Positions 26,368 to 35,171 of a stretch of 63,337 nt of DNA are shown here, piece after piece. Below the pieces are notes generated by a model. It ran no database searches. It was not told where the DNA came from and saw nothing but the letters and a program-made list of their open reading frames with translations. Position 1 is the stretch's first letter. Each line of letters opens with the position of its first letter. A program made the translations under genes and the position numbers. Origin of the DNA: Chloroflexota bacterium (lineage in GTDB: Bacteria; Chloroflexota; Anaerolineae; J036; Brachytrichaceae); assembly GCA_021788625.1 (NCBI GenBank), contig JAJYKL010000012.1, positions 1-63,337 of the forward strand, given 5' to 3'.

Positions 26368-26604
26368 ATGCGACAGAAGGTATTTGAGTTTGTCGGTAGC
26401 GGGTGGGGGCGTGTCCTCCGCATATTCGTCGGGGCAGCCCTGATCATATATGGGCTGTTGATCGCAGGCAGTCTGGCGGGCTATCTGATCGCCGCCATTG
26501 GATTGATGTTTATCGCTACGGCAGCCGGCAACGCATGCCTGATTACATCCGTTTGTGGCGTCTCCACGCGCGGCTCACAAACCGCTACCACGCCTCGCAA
26601 GTAG
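26368..26604 (+). CDS. YgaP/DUF2892-like small membrane protein
   Basis: This 78-residue protein starts at the ATG with a TTGGAGG site. It has two membrane helices ('LRIFVGAALIIYGLLIAGS' and 'YLIAAIGLMFIATAA') followed by Cys residues in 'CLITSVCGV'. The family is the membrane part of YgaP, which in enterobacteria is fused to a rhodanese domain; a separate rhodanese is encoded at 27678-28028. A paralogue is at 31218-31460. Confidence 0.8.
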   Translation: MRQKVFEFVGSGWGRVLRIFVGAALIIYGLLIAGSLAGYLIAAIGLMFIATAAGNACLITSVCGVSTRGSQTATTPRK

Positions 26605-26707
26605 CTTACTGATAGATTTGCAGCCGGCGTGCATTATGGCGACAGGCTGACCGCTTGCATGCTCCGTCCACCCCGATCCAGGATGCGGCGGAGCACATAA
26701 CACTCTA

Positions 26708-27574
26708 CTACGCCGGCAGCATCTTCCGCGTTAGCTTCATCTTCGGGTAGATCAGGTGGTTGAAGGCGATCACAGCCCAACCCAGAATGAAAGCGATAAT
26801 GGACTCCCAGACGGCGGTGGGAAGCACACCGATGATCCAGGCGTCGGGGCGGAAGAGCTGCTCCGTCCAGGCTCGTCCGATGCCGTACCAGATGAAATAC
26901 AGGCCTGCCAGGTCGCCATCGTGCAGGACGTGCTGAAAGCGGCGTGCCGCCCACATCAGCAGGAGAAATCCGGCGAAATCCCAGGTCGATTCGTAGAAGA
27001 AGGTGGGATGGAAGCGTGTGTCCAGCGGGTACTTTTGTAAATTGGTGAAGTTGATTTTGCCGGTTTTCGCGCGGTGCGCTGCGTCGATGGTGATGCCCCA
27101 CCATGACGAGCCGGTTGGCCCGCCATACAGTTCCTGGTTGGCATAGTTACCCCAACGGCCGATCGATTGGGCCAGTGCCACGCCCGGTACAGCAAAATCA
27201 AACCACTGGAACAGGCGTAGCTTGTGGCGCCACGCGATGTAGACAATGCCAATAATGCCCCCAATCAGACCACCGTAGATGCCCAGACCTCCCTGCCAGA
27301 TGGCGAAAATCTGCAAGGGGTTTTGACGGTAGTACGCCCAGCCACTGCCGCTGCCATCGTTCGGCGAGGAGAAAACGTGATACAGACGCGCCCCCACCAG
27401 GCCCAGGATGATTACGATGAGCACGCCATCCCATACTATGTTGGGATTCTGGCCATTCCGCTTCGCCTCCAGCGCCGTAATATACGTCGCCATGATCATG
27501 CCAAAGGTAAGAATGATGCCGTACCAGTGAATTTGTATAAACCCAAGATTGATCGCTACATCAGGTCCACCCAT
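26708..27574 (-). CDS. lgt: Prolipoprotein diacylglyceryl transferase
   Basis: The ATG at 27574 gives 288 residues and follows a TATAAT box by about 10 nt, so the mRNA may have almost no leader. The protein has seven membrane segments, the early 'INLGFIQIHWYGI' motif and the Lgt signature around 'SIGRWGNYANQELYG', plus 'RFHPTFFYES'. It attaches diacylglycerol to the lipobox Cys of lipoproteins such as the binding protein at 21693. Confidence 0.95.
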   Translation of the reverse strand: MGGPDVAINLGFIQIHWYGIILTFGMIMATYITALEAKRNGQNPNIVWDGVLIVIILGLVGARLYHVFSSPNDGSGSGWAYYRQNPLQIFAIWQGGLGIYGGLIGGIIGIVYIAWRHKLRLFQWFDFAVPGVALAQSIGRWGNYANQELYGGPTGSSWWGITIDAAHRAKTGKINFTNLQKYPLDTRFHPTFFYESTWDFAGFLLLMWAARRFQHVLHDGDLAGLYFIWYGIGRAWTEQLFRPDAWIIGVLPTAVWESIIAFILGWAVIAFNHLIYPKMKLTRKMLPA

Positions 27575-27677
27575 AATGCCCGTGATTATAAGCCGCAAGT
27601 GCGGTCCTGTTCCTGGCAGCACGGCTCAAAGCAGCATGGCCTGCGGTCACCTCGCTCGCAGCAGACCGTGGGTGTTA

Positions 27678-28028
27678 TCAGGACGAACCTTCCTCCACGG
27701 GCAGGCCGGCGCGTTGCCAGCCAACCATCCCCTCTTCCATGTTGACGCTCTTGAACCCGGCGCTGGCGAGCATCTCGGCAACACTGTCGCTATTGGAACC
27801 AAAGCCGCACACGCAGACAATCTCGCGGTCGCGCGGAAGGTCGTGTAACCGGCGACTTAATTCGCTGATGGGCAGCGGCATTGCACCAGGGATGTGGCTG
27901 ACCGCGTACTCCTCCGGCCGGCGTAGATCCAGCACCAGCGGTGGCGCCGGGCGCTGCAGGCGTGCCAGGACGTCTCGCGGCTTCAACAGCCGTCTCGATG
28001 CGCCGAATAGCCGCCTGATCACCTCCAT
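27678..28028 (-). CDS. Rhodanese-like domain protein
   Basis: The ATG at 28028, preceded by AGGTGA, gives 116 residues. It is a single rhodanese domain with 'LVLDLRRPEEYAVSHIPGA' and active-site loop 'VCVCGFGSNS' (Cys74, with an additional Cys72). It likely carries a persulfide sulfur. It is encoded between lgt and the two-CxxC oxidoreductase in the thiol-rich region. Confidence 0.88.
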   Translation of the reverse strand: MEVIRRLFGASRRLLKPRDVLARLQRPAPPLVLDLRRPEEYAVSHIPGAMPLPISELSRRLHDLPRDREIVCVCGFGSNSDSVAEMLASAGFKSVNMEEGMVGWQRAGLPVEEGSS

Positions 28029-28544
28029 AGAGCTCACCTGTAACCCTTTGGATCGAAGTCGCCTCTGCTTATTGGTTTGGATGCGGGAGCCAGGGCGAAG
28101 TTACGTACTGCGCTCAGAAACCCCAAGCGTTCTCCGCGAAACGCCGCTGCGCGGTCGGGAGTGGTGCCATCCGTAGCACTCGCACCCTGTGGCACGTTCG
28201 TACGCTTTAATATAAGTGGCGTGCGCCAGTTCGGGCAGTCCATTACTTTGTCCCTGTAATTCGACGCCGCCACCGTGGCGGGTATAAGGCATGATACGAC
28301 GCGCCTGTTGGCGCGCGACAGCACCAGCGAGCCATGCACCGAGCCGGGTAATCCGATGCGCATCATGTCCGGAACACTCCGTTACACGACAACCCATTTC
28401 ACCGAATTCGTGCTGTTCGGTCAGGGCGCTTTCCGCGCCCAGGTGCCTGGGGCAAGCCGTTAGGGCAGGTGTGTTTCTGGGATGGGAGGAGTGTTTTCTT
28501 CCGGCGGCAGAACCTCCGCAGGGTCCTGCCGCCGGGTGAGAAGG
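28029..28544. other. 516-bp intergenic region with a terminal hairpin
   Basis: No convincing gene is seen; the short reading frames show no protein-like composition. The right end contains the hairpin at 28501-28535, and a weaker CGCGCC/GGCGCG hairpin lies near 28300-28318. Confidence 0.4.
28501..28535 (-). terminator. Terminator-like hairpin after the two-CxxC oxidoreductase
   Basis: CCGGCGGCAG (28501-28510) pairs with CTGCCGCCGG (28526-28535) around a 15-nt loop, starting 9 nt after the stop of the gene at 28545-29225. It lacks a T-run on the minus strand, so it may be a weak terminator or 3'-end stabiliser. Confidence 0.5.
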
Positions 28545-29225
28545 TCAGTTCAGGCTGACAGGTGTTTTGAGTGTACGCAGAATCTCGGCCAACAGATGTT
28601 CCTCAGGGGCGGCTCCCACCATCATCCCTGCGCCGTCGTTGATCGTCGTGTGCGGCACGCCGCTCACCTCATAACGCTCAGCCAGCTCGGGGAATTCCGA
28701 CGCTTCAACCATTTCAGCCTGCACCAGCGGGCTTTCCAGCGCCATCTGGTGCGCCACCATGACCGCGCGCGGGCAGTAGGGACACGTCGGTGTCACGAAC
28801 ACCTGCAAGTGCACGGGTTGATCCAGTTTCTTAAGGGCGGCCCGTGTCGTTTCACTCAGACGGGAATCGCGCCGGCCAACCATCAGCAGGTCGTTGATTA
28901 ACGAGCTGAATTCGTAGCCCGCAGGGATACCGGCGTAGCGAATGCCGTAATCCACCGTCTGGTCGCCGTTCTGCGCCGCGATGACCAGGCTGGGCGCTTT
29001 ATCCACGTTGTATTGCTTCGCCAGGTCCGCGTCATCCTCGAGGTCATGGAGTTCCAGGCTGATCTTATCCGAAGTGGCTACAACGCCCTCCAGCAGCTCG
29101 CGTGTATCGTCGCAATAGTAGCAGTCCTGCTTCGTGCCGAAGTAGAGCACCCGCACCGCTTGTTCCATTCCACCCAACGCCTTGCGTACCTGATCTTCAG
29201 TTTTCTGATCCAATAACCTCGACAT
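28545..29225 (-). CDS. Glutaredoxin-like protein disulfide oxidoreductase (two CxxC)
   Basis: The ATG at 29225 with a GGAGGG site gives 226 residues. Two thioredoxin folds are fused: the first has CYYC (Cys35, Cys38) and the second CPYC (Cys148, Cys151), with cis-Pro segments 'KAPSLVI' and 'GVPHTTI'. This is the PDO architecture of thermophilic archaea and bacteria, acting in cytoplasmic disulfide exchange. It lies between two rhodanese/DUF302 blocks. Confidence 0.9.
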   Translation of the reverse strand: MSRLLDQKTEDQVRKALGGMEQAVRVLYFGTKQDCYYCDDTRELLEGVVATSDKISLELHDLEDDADLAKQYNVDKAPSLVIAAQNGDQTVDYGIRYAGIPAGYEFSSLINDLLMVGRRDSRLSETTRAALKKLDQPVHLQVFVTPTCPYCPRAVMVAHQMALESPLVQAEMVEASEFPELAERYEVSGVPHTTINDGAGMMVGAAPEEHLLAEILRTLKTPVSLN

Positions 29226-29452
29226 ATCGTGCTTGTCCCTCCGTTCAATCCTCTTCAAAGCTATATCTATCCCCTTGGATGAAACCGCGGCACGAAAGTT
29301 ACACGCCGCATGAAATGACATGGATGTAACCGGTCTCGTCCCCATGCATCTAATAAAACGTGTTCGCGATTTTCGTCGTGTCGGTGTTGAGCGATCCGGC
29401 GCGGCAAGGGTATTCGCTCGTCTCCTTTGCGGGACGAGACCAGGAGTAACTC

Positions 29453-29863
29453 ATGACTACCCAGACACCAAACGACCTGGGCGTGAATGTGCATTTGCAG
29501 GTGCCGTACGAGGTGGCGCTGGAGCGCGCGAAAGCTGCGCTTAAGGCCGAAGGGTTCGGCGTGCTCACCGAGATCGACGTGCAGGAGACAATGAAAAAGA
29601 AGCTGGGCGCAGACTTCCGGCGCTACATGATCCTTGGTGTATGCAACCCTCCGCTGGCACACCGGGCACTCAGCACCAATCTGGACGTCGGATTGCTGCT
29701 GCCATGCAATGTTGTAGTATACGAATCGGATGACGGCGGGTCAGTAGTCGGTCTGGTCAGTCCACTGGCGATGGCGCGATTATTCGTCGAACCGGTGTTC
29801 GCCGCCGTGGCATCCGAGGTGCAGCAACGCTTCGAGCGCGTGGCGGCTGCACTCAAGGAATAG
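29453..29863 (+). CDS. DUF302 family protein
   Basis: This 136-residue protein matches DUF302: 'VPYEVALERAKAALKAEGFGVLTEIDVQ' and 'YMILGVCNPPLAHRALSTNLDVGLLLPCNVVVYE'. The two cysteines at the CNPP and LLPC positions are typical. DUF302 genes frequently sit near sulfur and thiol-oxidation genes; the biochemical role is unknown. It is divergent from the PDO gene. Confidence 0.9.
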   Translation: MTTQTPNDLGVNVHLQVPYEVALERAKAALKAEGFGVLTEIDVQETMKKKLGADFRRYMILGVCNPPLAHRALSTNLDVGLLLPCNVVVYESDDGGSVVGLVSPLAMARLFVEPVFAAVASEVQQRFERVAAALKE

Positions 29864-30026
29864 CGGCCCCGCCAAATTCGTCAAGCCGGGCGGGACCTAA
29901 TCCCGGTCCGGCATTTTGGCGCTACACTGCTGGTGCAGCCGGCGAACATAGTCCCACAAACGTGCCCCGGCCGGGAGGGTAGCACATGGGAAAACGTACA
30001 GGAAGGCCGGTGATCGGAGGGCATCA

Positions 30027-30749
30027 ATGTCGAAACGTCGCGAACAAATCCAGCAACGGCACGTACAGCAGCGCAAGCAAATGACAGTCGCCGCCGCCAT
30101 CATCGTCGTGGCGGCGGTTATCCTGATCGGCGGGGCGGTGATATTGAACGCACTTTCCAATGCGCCGCACGCCATCGTAGCGGTCAATAACCCCCCACCG
30201 GCCAATGCAGAGAGGAACGGTCGAGCCTGGGGACCCGCTGACGCACCCATCAAAGTCCTGGCGTTTGTGGATGCTCAATGTCCGGGTTGCGGCCTGTATA
30301 CCACCCGCTTCGAACCAGGCATCATAGCTGCGTTCGCTAAGACCGGCAAAGTGCGCTATGAAGTGCGCTTGATGAGTTTCATCGGTGCGGAGTCGGTCGA
30401 TGCGGCTCGGGCGGCCTTGTGCGCCATGGATCAGGATAAGTTCTGGCAGATGCACGCCGCGCTGTTCGCCAACCAATGGGGCGCCGAGAACTCCGGCAAC
30501 TTCACGCGCGCGAACCTGCAGACAATGGCTTCACAACTCGGCATGGATACCGCTGCGTTCAATGCGTGCATCGACGCTCGCAAGTACGACACCTTGATCC
30601 AGGCTGACGCGACCGAGGCCAGCCGGCTAGGCGTCCACCAAACTCCTACCTTCGCTGTGAATGGGCGCCTGGTGGACGGTGTTCAAAACGTCGATGACTT
30701 CAGGCGTGTTTTCGCGCAGGTGGCGCCCGATGTCCACTTCACACAATAG
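30027..30749 (+). CDS. DsbA-like membrane-anchored thiol-disulfide protein
   Basis: The 240-residue protein has one N-terminal membrane helix (about residues 18-42) and a thioredoxin-fold domain with CPGC at Cys85-Cys88, the helical insertion of DsbA, and cis-Pro in 'VHQTPTFAVNG'. It should act outside the membrane, oxidising or exchanging disulfides in exported proteins. A GGAGGG site precedes the ATG. A 13-bp tandem repeat follows the stop. Confidence 0.9.
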   Translation: MSKRREQIQQRHVQQRKQMTVAAAIIVVAAVILIGGAVILNALSNAPHAIVAVNNPPPANAERNGRAWGPADAPIKVLAFVDAQCPGCGLYTTRFEPGIIAAFAKTGKVRYEVRLMSFIGAESVDAARAALCAMDQDKFWQMHAALFANQWGAENSGNFTRANLQTMASQLGMDTAAFNACIDARKYDTLIQADATEASRLGVHQTPTFAVNGRLVDGVQNVDDFRRVFAQVAPDVHFTQ

Positions 30750-30757
30750 GCTCTGCC

Positions 30758-30840
30758 GGCACACCTTACAGGCACGCCCTAGAGGCACGCCCTAGAGGCA
30801 CGCCCTAGAGGCACGCCCTAGAGGCGCGCCCTAGAGGCGC
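30758..30840. repeat. 13-bp tandem repeat (six units)
   Basis: The unit GGCACGCCCTAGA is repeated four times exactly from 30771, then twice with one or more changes; a decayed first copy is at 30758-30770. The unit carries CTAG. The array directly follows the DsbA-like gene. Confidence 0.9.
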
Positions 30841-31081
30841 ACGCTCCCCCGCATGAACCCCAGCGGTTCGGTCGCGCTATGACAGGAAAAGAGTTCTTGA
30901 CCAGCCTGTGCTTCTGGAGAGGGTCAGCTCTGTAGCCTCGACCTTCCATGGAGTTCAAGAATTGCTGAAGCTCCTGGTCTTTGCCGGCGAGACGTGCTTG
31001 TATCACGTCATGCATGGAAATTGCGCTGGCCAGCTTTGCGCCATCGATGGCCGGTAGGTGTCGCACGTGCGCTTCGGTCAT
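30818..31081 (-). pseudogene. CBS-domain fragment
   Basis: On the minus strand the frame from 31081 reads 'MTEAHVRHLPAID' then 'ASAISMHDVIQARL', which is the second half of a CBS domain (typical: MTERxVRHLPVVD...ISIGDVV). The first half and the partner CBS domain are missing, and the C-terminus runs into the tandem repeat. It is a remnant of a small nucleotide-sensing CBS protein rather than a live gene. Confidence 0.5.
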
Positions 31082-31217
31082 GACTGCCAGGCTCAGGACG
31101 GATAAACCAAAAAGCGCCGTGTGGACTCCGTCCACGGACCGGCGCCTGTCGCGATAGGCTCGTCGATGATGCCTGATAAGGCTCCTGGTGAAAATCCCGA
31201 TGGAGCTCAGGTGGAGC

Positions 31218-31460
31218 TTAGCTCGTCTTCTTCTGCAGTGCAGCGCGCAACTGTGACCCGCTAAAGGGCAGACCGGCCAAAGGTGCGAAGATGCAAAAGT
31301 CAAAGACACCGGCCGCCAGCGGCAGCAGCCCGATGATCGCGACGATATATCCACCGATGCCGTGAATGACAGCCAGACCCAACACAATCAACACGACACC
31401 CGCCACGGCGCGGGTCACACGTCCAGCCGAGCTGCCCAGAAAACCAAATAAACCCAACAT
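31218..31460 (-). CDS. YgaP/DUF2892-like small membrane protein, second copy
   Basis: The 80-residue protein has two membrane helices ('VAGVVLIVLGLAVIHGIGG' and 'VAIIGLLPLAAGVFDFC') and is a paralogue of the gene at 26368-26604. An AAGGAG site precedes the ATG. The C-terminal Cys is retained in 'FDFCIFAPL'. Confidence 0.8.
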   Translation of the reverse strand: MLGLFGFLGSSAGRVTRAVAGVVLIVLGLAVIHGIGGYIVAIIGLLPLAAGVFDFCIFAPLAGLPFSGSQLRAALQKKTS

Positions 31461-31653
31461 TGCATGACTCCTTATGAATATGAACCCAATTATCCTTCCA
31501 TATAACTTCTATGGTGTTTGATGCCTCCGGAGCCAGTTGGTTACACCCCCACTAGCCTGCTCAGCCTTGAAGTTCAGTCGTGCAGTGTAGAATCCAACGC
31601 GGTGCGTACATGTTTCATCGGCCTTATGTGCTGAAGGGATAACCTGCAAACTC

Positions 31654-33489
31654 ATGACAGTGACACAACTAGTCGTCATCGCGGTCGTCGCCGTACCGTT
31701 TACGCTCGTCTCGCTCAACCGCTTGCGGATTGACATCGGCGCGTTGCTCATCGCAATCATCCTGGGTGGACTGCAATTCTTTGGCCTGGGTGTACTGGGC
31801 CCGGCCAATACGCCGGATGCTGCGGTCAACGCCATCGCGGGCCTGGGGCAGCCGGTCGTCGTAACGCTGCTCAGCCTGTTTATCATCACACGTTGCCTGG
31901 ATGCGACCGGCGTGACCCAGTTCATCGCCAGGCGCTTGCTGGCCGTGGGCGGCAAGTCCGAGGTGCGCCTCATCTTCCTGTTCACTTTAACCACCGCTTT
32001 GCTCTCGCTCGTCATGAATAATCTGGCGGCTGGCGCTCTCCTGCTGCCCAGTGCCATCGAGGCTTCGCGACGCACAGGCATCAAACCCAGCAAACTATTG
32101 ATTCCGGTCGCGTATGGCAGTCTGTTGGGTGGTTCGGCGACCTACTTCACCACCGCCAACATCATCGTCAGTAACCTGCTCTTGACGGCGAGGCCTCCGC
32201 AGGCTCCCCTCAACATCCTGGACTTCACGCCGGCAGGTGGCCTCCTCGCATTGGCTGGTATCGCCTTCCTCGCTATTGCCGGCAAACGATTGCTCCCCGA
32301 CCGGCAACCCTCCACGGAACAGCAGATGGCGCGCCGCACCAGCAGCGAGCTGGCAGAGGTCTACCAACTGGGCGAGCGGTTATGGGAAGTGCTGATCCCT
32401 GCCAGCTCAGCTCTGGTGGGCATGCCGCTCAACCAGTCGGGGATCGGCGACCGGCTAGGCCTCGCTGTGGCCGCCATCTGGCGTGGGCGCCAGGCAATCT
32501 TTGCCCCGCCACCTGATCTAAAGATCAACACCGGAGATATCCTCTTGACAGTGGGTCGCGAGGAGCGGGTGAACCAACTGGCCGAGCAGGGGGCCAGGAT
32601 CGGCCGCGATACCGACGGTCACATCAACTCCCGCGGGGTTTCGTTTGTCGAGGTCATCTTGTCACCCCATTCGCAGGCTGAAGGCCAGACGCTGCGAGAC
32701 CTGGATTTCCGGAAGCACTACGGGTTCACCGCCGTTGCGCTGCTGAGAGGCCGGCGGAGTTATCGCACCGATGTCGGCACGTTTAATCTGATCCAGGGTG
32801 ACTCCATCCTGATGGTGGGTTCCCGCGACCGCTTGAAAAACCTGCAAAGCGACCCCGACTTCATCGTGCTGGAGCCCGACACGAGTGACCAGCCCCTGCA
32901 GACCAAGCGTGCTATCGCAGCCATCGTCATCTTCCTGGTGGCGATTGGGGCAGCCGTTCTGGGCTTCCCCGTCTACCTGGCCACGCTGGCTGGTGCCATC
33001 CTGATGATCCTCATGCGGTTGCTGAGCATGGAGGAGGCGTACCATACGATGGAGTGGCGCGCCATTTTCCTCATCGCCGGCATGTATACGGTGAGCATCG
33101 CCATGGTGCAAACTGGCCTCGCATCGCTCATCGGCGGGGAGGTAATCCGGCTGGTCCGCCCCTTTGGGCCGCTAGGCCTGGCTGCCGGCTCCTATCTGCT
33201 GACGGCTGCACTGACCCAGGTCATGGGTGGTCAGGTGACTGCCCTGGTCACCGGGCCAATTGCCATCAGCGCCGCGATCAGCATGCATACGAGTCCGCAG
33301 GCCATGGCCGTGGCTGCCGCTATTGGCTGCTCCGCCTCATTCCTCACCCCGATTGCCCACCCCGTGAACATCCTGATGCTGGCTCCTGGCAACTACCGCT
33401 TTGGTGATTTCTTTCGCGTGGGCTGGCTACTCACCATCATTTGTTTCGTGGCGTTGATGGTGGGCATGGCCCTCTTCTGGGCTCTGTAA
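31654..33489 (+). CDS. SLC13-type anion permease with two TrkA-C domains
   Basis: This 611-residue protein has an N-terminal CitMHS/SLC13 half with about five membrane helices, two central cytoplasmic TrkA-C (RCK-C) domains (about residues 230-305 and 320-395) and a C-terminal membrane half ('VMGGQVTALVTGPIAISAAI', 'PIAHPVNILMLAPGNY'). Members move sulfate, dicarboxylates or other anions with Na+. A sulfate-type anion fits the sulfur-rich neighbours, but is inferred. Confidence 0.9.
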   Translation: MTVTQLVVIAVVAVPFTLVSLNRLRIDIGALLIAIILGGLQFFGLGVLGPANTPDAAVNAIAGLGQPVVVTLLSLFIITRCLDATGVTQFIARRLLAVGGKSEVRLIFLFTLTTALLSLVMNNLAAGALLLPSAIEASRRTGIKPSKLLIPVAYGSLLGGSATYFTTANIIVSNLLLTARPPQAPLNILDFTPAGGLLALAGIAFLAIAGKRLLPDRQPSTEQQMARRTSSELAEVYQLGERLWEVLIPASSALVGMPLNQSGIGDRLGLAVAAIWRGRQAIFAPPPDLKINTGDILLTVGREERVNQLAEQGARIGRDTDGHINSRGVSFVEVILSPHSQAEGQTLRDLDFRKHYGFTAVALLRGRRSYRTDVGTFNLIQGDSILMVGSRDRLKNLQSDPDFIVLEPDTSDQPLQTKRAIAAIVIFLVAIGAAVLGFPVYLATLAGAILMILMRLLSMEEAYHTMEWRAIFLIAGMYTVSIAMVQTGLASLIGGEVIRLVRPFGPLGLAAGSYLLTAALTQVMGGQVTALVTGPIAISAAISMHTSPQAMAVAAAIGCSASFLTPIAHPVNILMLAPGNYRFGDFFRVGWLLTIICFVALMVGMALFWAL

Positions 33490-33570
33490 GCAGGAAGCAG
33501 GGAGTGTAGGTGGAAGGGTGAAAAGTGAGAACACGTTCAGTGCCGGGCGCTCCTGCGCGCGCTGAGCACC

Positions 33571-33972
33571 TCATGCCTCCCAGAACGCATTGAACACTTC
33601 TTCATCGTCGACAAAGAGCCAGCACTCGACCACCTTGCCCTGCTTGATGAAGTAAACGCTGTTCGCCCGCCATATCAGACATTTCCCCCGGATATCAACC
33701 TCGTACTCATACAACATGGCGACGTGCTCGCCACTGACGGAAGTGCCCAGATACTTGATGCGTGGTTGCTTTTTCTGTAAAAACTGCATGCGCCGTTGCA
33801 TGAGCCCGACGATCTCATCCCTGCCTCTGTACTCGCCTGAGAGAGCGTTCCAGCCTGGTACGTGATAGACCGCATGCTCGTCCAGGAGTGAGTTCAGCGT
33901 AGGAGCGTCAAGGCACTCCGGAGCACACGTGCCAAGCAATTTCTGAATGACCAACTCATTGGAATGTGCCAT
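33571..33972 (-). CDS. SnoaL/NTF2-like protein
   Basis: The ATG at 33972 gives 133 residues with an AGGTGG site upstream. It is a single NTF2-like alpha+beta barrel: 'LLDEHAVYHVPGWNALSGEYRGRDEIVGLMQRR' and 'DIRGKCLIWRANSVYFIKQGKVVECWLFVDD'. Such proteins are small-molecule enzymes or binding proteins; the substrate is not predictable. Confidence 0.85.
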   Translation of the reverse strand: MAHSNELVIQKLLGTCAPECLDAPTLNSLLDEHAVYHVPGWNALSGEYRGRDEIVGLMQRRMQFLQKKQPRIKYLGTSVSGEHVAMLYEYEVDIRGKCLIWRANSVYFIKQGKVVECWLFVDDEEVFNAFWEA

Positions 33973-34278
33973 GACCACCTGAACACTTCGGCGTACAACA
34001 CGATTGATTGAAAGCCAGTAATGTAAGCTGGATTCTACCAGTAGCCCGGTGGAATGGCACCGTTATTTCAGCCCCGCTGCCACTCAATGTGACACGCTAA
34101 GTGAATATAGGTGTCCCGCTCTGTACAAGATTGGGCCAGCTTGTATGGACTGTGTTACAATAATCCACTATTATGTTCTAAGTCAGAGAACTCTGCAGAA
34201 TGCCGCGGCATGTAACTTTTCCCAACTTGATGCATCCAATAATCTGGCACTTACGCCATGCGAACATGGAGGAATTTC
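33973..34278. other. 306-bp intergenic region
   Basis: This divergent gap between the NTF2-like and FmdB genes is AT-richer than its surroundings and should hold both promoters. A possible -10, TACAAT, is near 34155-34160, but no convincing -35 is present. No gene or repeat was found. Confidence 0.35.
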
Positions 34279-34497
34279 ATGCCCATCTTTGAATACGCAT
34301 GTGACGAATGTGGTGAGACGTTCGAGAAGCTTATCCGCTCATTCAGCGCCCGGGCCGAGAAGATCGTCTGTCCTGCCTGCGGTAGCACCAGAGTGAATAA
34401 AAAGCTGTCGACTTTTGCCTCGAAAACCAGCGGCGGATCTTCATCTTCCTATGGCTATAGCTCCAGCTCGAGTGACTGTTCCACTGGAGGGACCTGA
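34279..34497 (+). CDS. FmdB-family zinc ribbon protein
   Basis: The ATG at 34279 (GGAGG site) gives 72 residues: 'MPIFEYACDECGETFEKLI' and CPACG form a four-cysteine zinc ribbon, followed by a Ser/Gly-rich tail. FmdB was named as a putative regulator of formamide/methanofuran genes but the family is widespread and of unknown role. An FmdE-like gene occurs elsewhere in the window. Confidence 0.88.
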   Translation: MPIFEYACDECGETFEKLIRSFSARAEKIVCPACGSTRVNKKLSTFASKTSGGSSSSYGYSSSSSDCSTGGT

Positions 34498-34513
34498 GGA
34501 ATAACACGCCATA

Positions 34514-34530
34514 GCCGATCGTGAATCGGC
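34514..34530 (+). terminator. Possible terminator after the FmdB gene
   Basis: GCCGAT-N5-ATCGGC forms a 6-bp stem 16 nt after the stop. The following bases (CTTAATTGCC) are only weakly T-rich, so termination is uncertain. Confidence 0.3.
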
Positions 34531-34651
34531 CTTAATTGCCATAACACTACACTGTCATAACTATACCTCGCGACGCCGCTTGCGTGGATCGGCACGCTGA
34601 ACTTTAATCTGTGTTGATCCGAAGATTTGCACATCATTAAGGAGTCATCGC

Positions 34652-35125
34652 ATGGCTAAGAAGTCTGGCGCTGCTGGCCGCCGCTCGGTACCCACAACCC
34701 GCAACCGCATCCTCCTGCCGGCGTTGATCGCCGGAGTCATTCTGCTGGCCGCCATTGCATTCGCGGCCGTCGCCCTGTATCAGCGTGGCAACCCGGCCAC
34801 AGTCCAGGCACTGCCACTTGAAATATCTCCCACTGAGGCCGCGGTTCAACGAAACGCGGGTGCCTTTATGCTCGATGTGCGAGAGCCCGGCGAGTGGACC
34901 CAATTCCACGTACCTGGGGCGACGCTTATCCCTCTAGGGCAGCTCGCCGAACGCATGAACGAAGTGCCCCAGGACAGGGAGATTGTCGTGATGTGCCGTA
35001 CTGGCTATCGCAGCGCCCAGGCACGCGACATCCTGCTGAAGGCCGGCTACCCGCGTGTCACCAGTATTGCCGGCGGTATCACCGCCTGGCGCGCGCAGGG
35101 CCTGTCAACCGTGGCGGGGGAGTGA
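34652..35125 (+). CDS. Membrane-anchored rhodanese
   Basis: The 157-residue protein has one N-terminal membrane helix (about residues 22-45) and a rhodanese domain with 'FMLDVREPGEWTQFHVPGA' and the active loop CRTGYRS (Cys115). The domain should face outside, unlike the cytoplasmic rhodanese at 27678-28028. A GGAG site precedes the ATG. It closes the thiol-rich region. Confidence 0.9.
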   Translation: MAKKSGAAGRRSVPTTRNRILLPALIAGVILLAAIAFAAVALYQRGNPATVQALPLEISPTEAAVQRNAGAFMLDVREPGEWTQFHVPGATLIPLGQLAERMNEVPQDREIVVMCRTGYRSAQARDILLKAGYPRVTSIAGGITAWRAQGLSTVAGE

Positions 35126-35130
35126 TGTAG

Positions 35131-35164
35131 AGATGTCAGACTTCTTTTAAGTAGTCTGACATCT
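35131..35164. repeat. Palindrome family member A (GATGTCAGACTTCT)
   Basis: AGATGTCAGACT (35131-35142) and AGTCTGACATCT (35153-35164) are perfect 12-bp arms around a 10-nt T-rich loop, between the convergent rhodanese and esterase genes. The same core occurs at 54103-54133. It may act as a bidirectional terminator. Confidence 0.65.
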
Positions 35165-35171
35165 CCAGCCG

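Noticed and set aside
28034..28366. 110-residue minus-strand frame upstream of the rhodanese gene
   Set aside because: Composition is not protein-like, there is no family similarity and no ribosome site.
30818..31387. Full 189-residue frame on the minus strand
   Set aside because: Only its last part shows CBS similarity; the first half is an antisense shadow of the YgaP-like gene.
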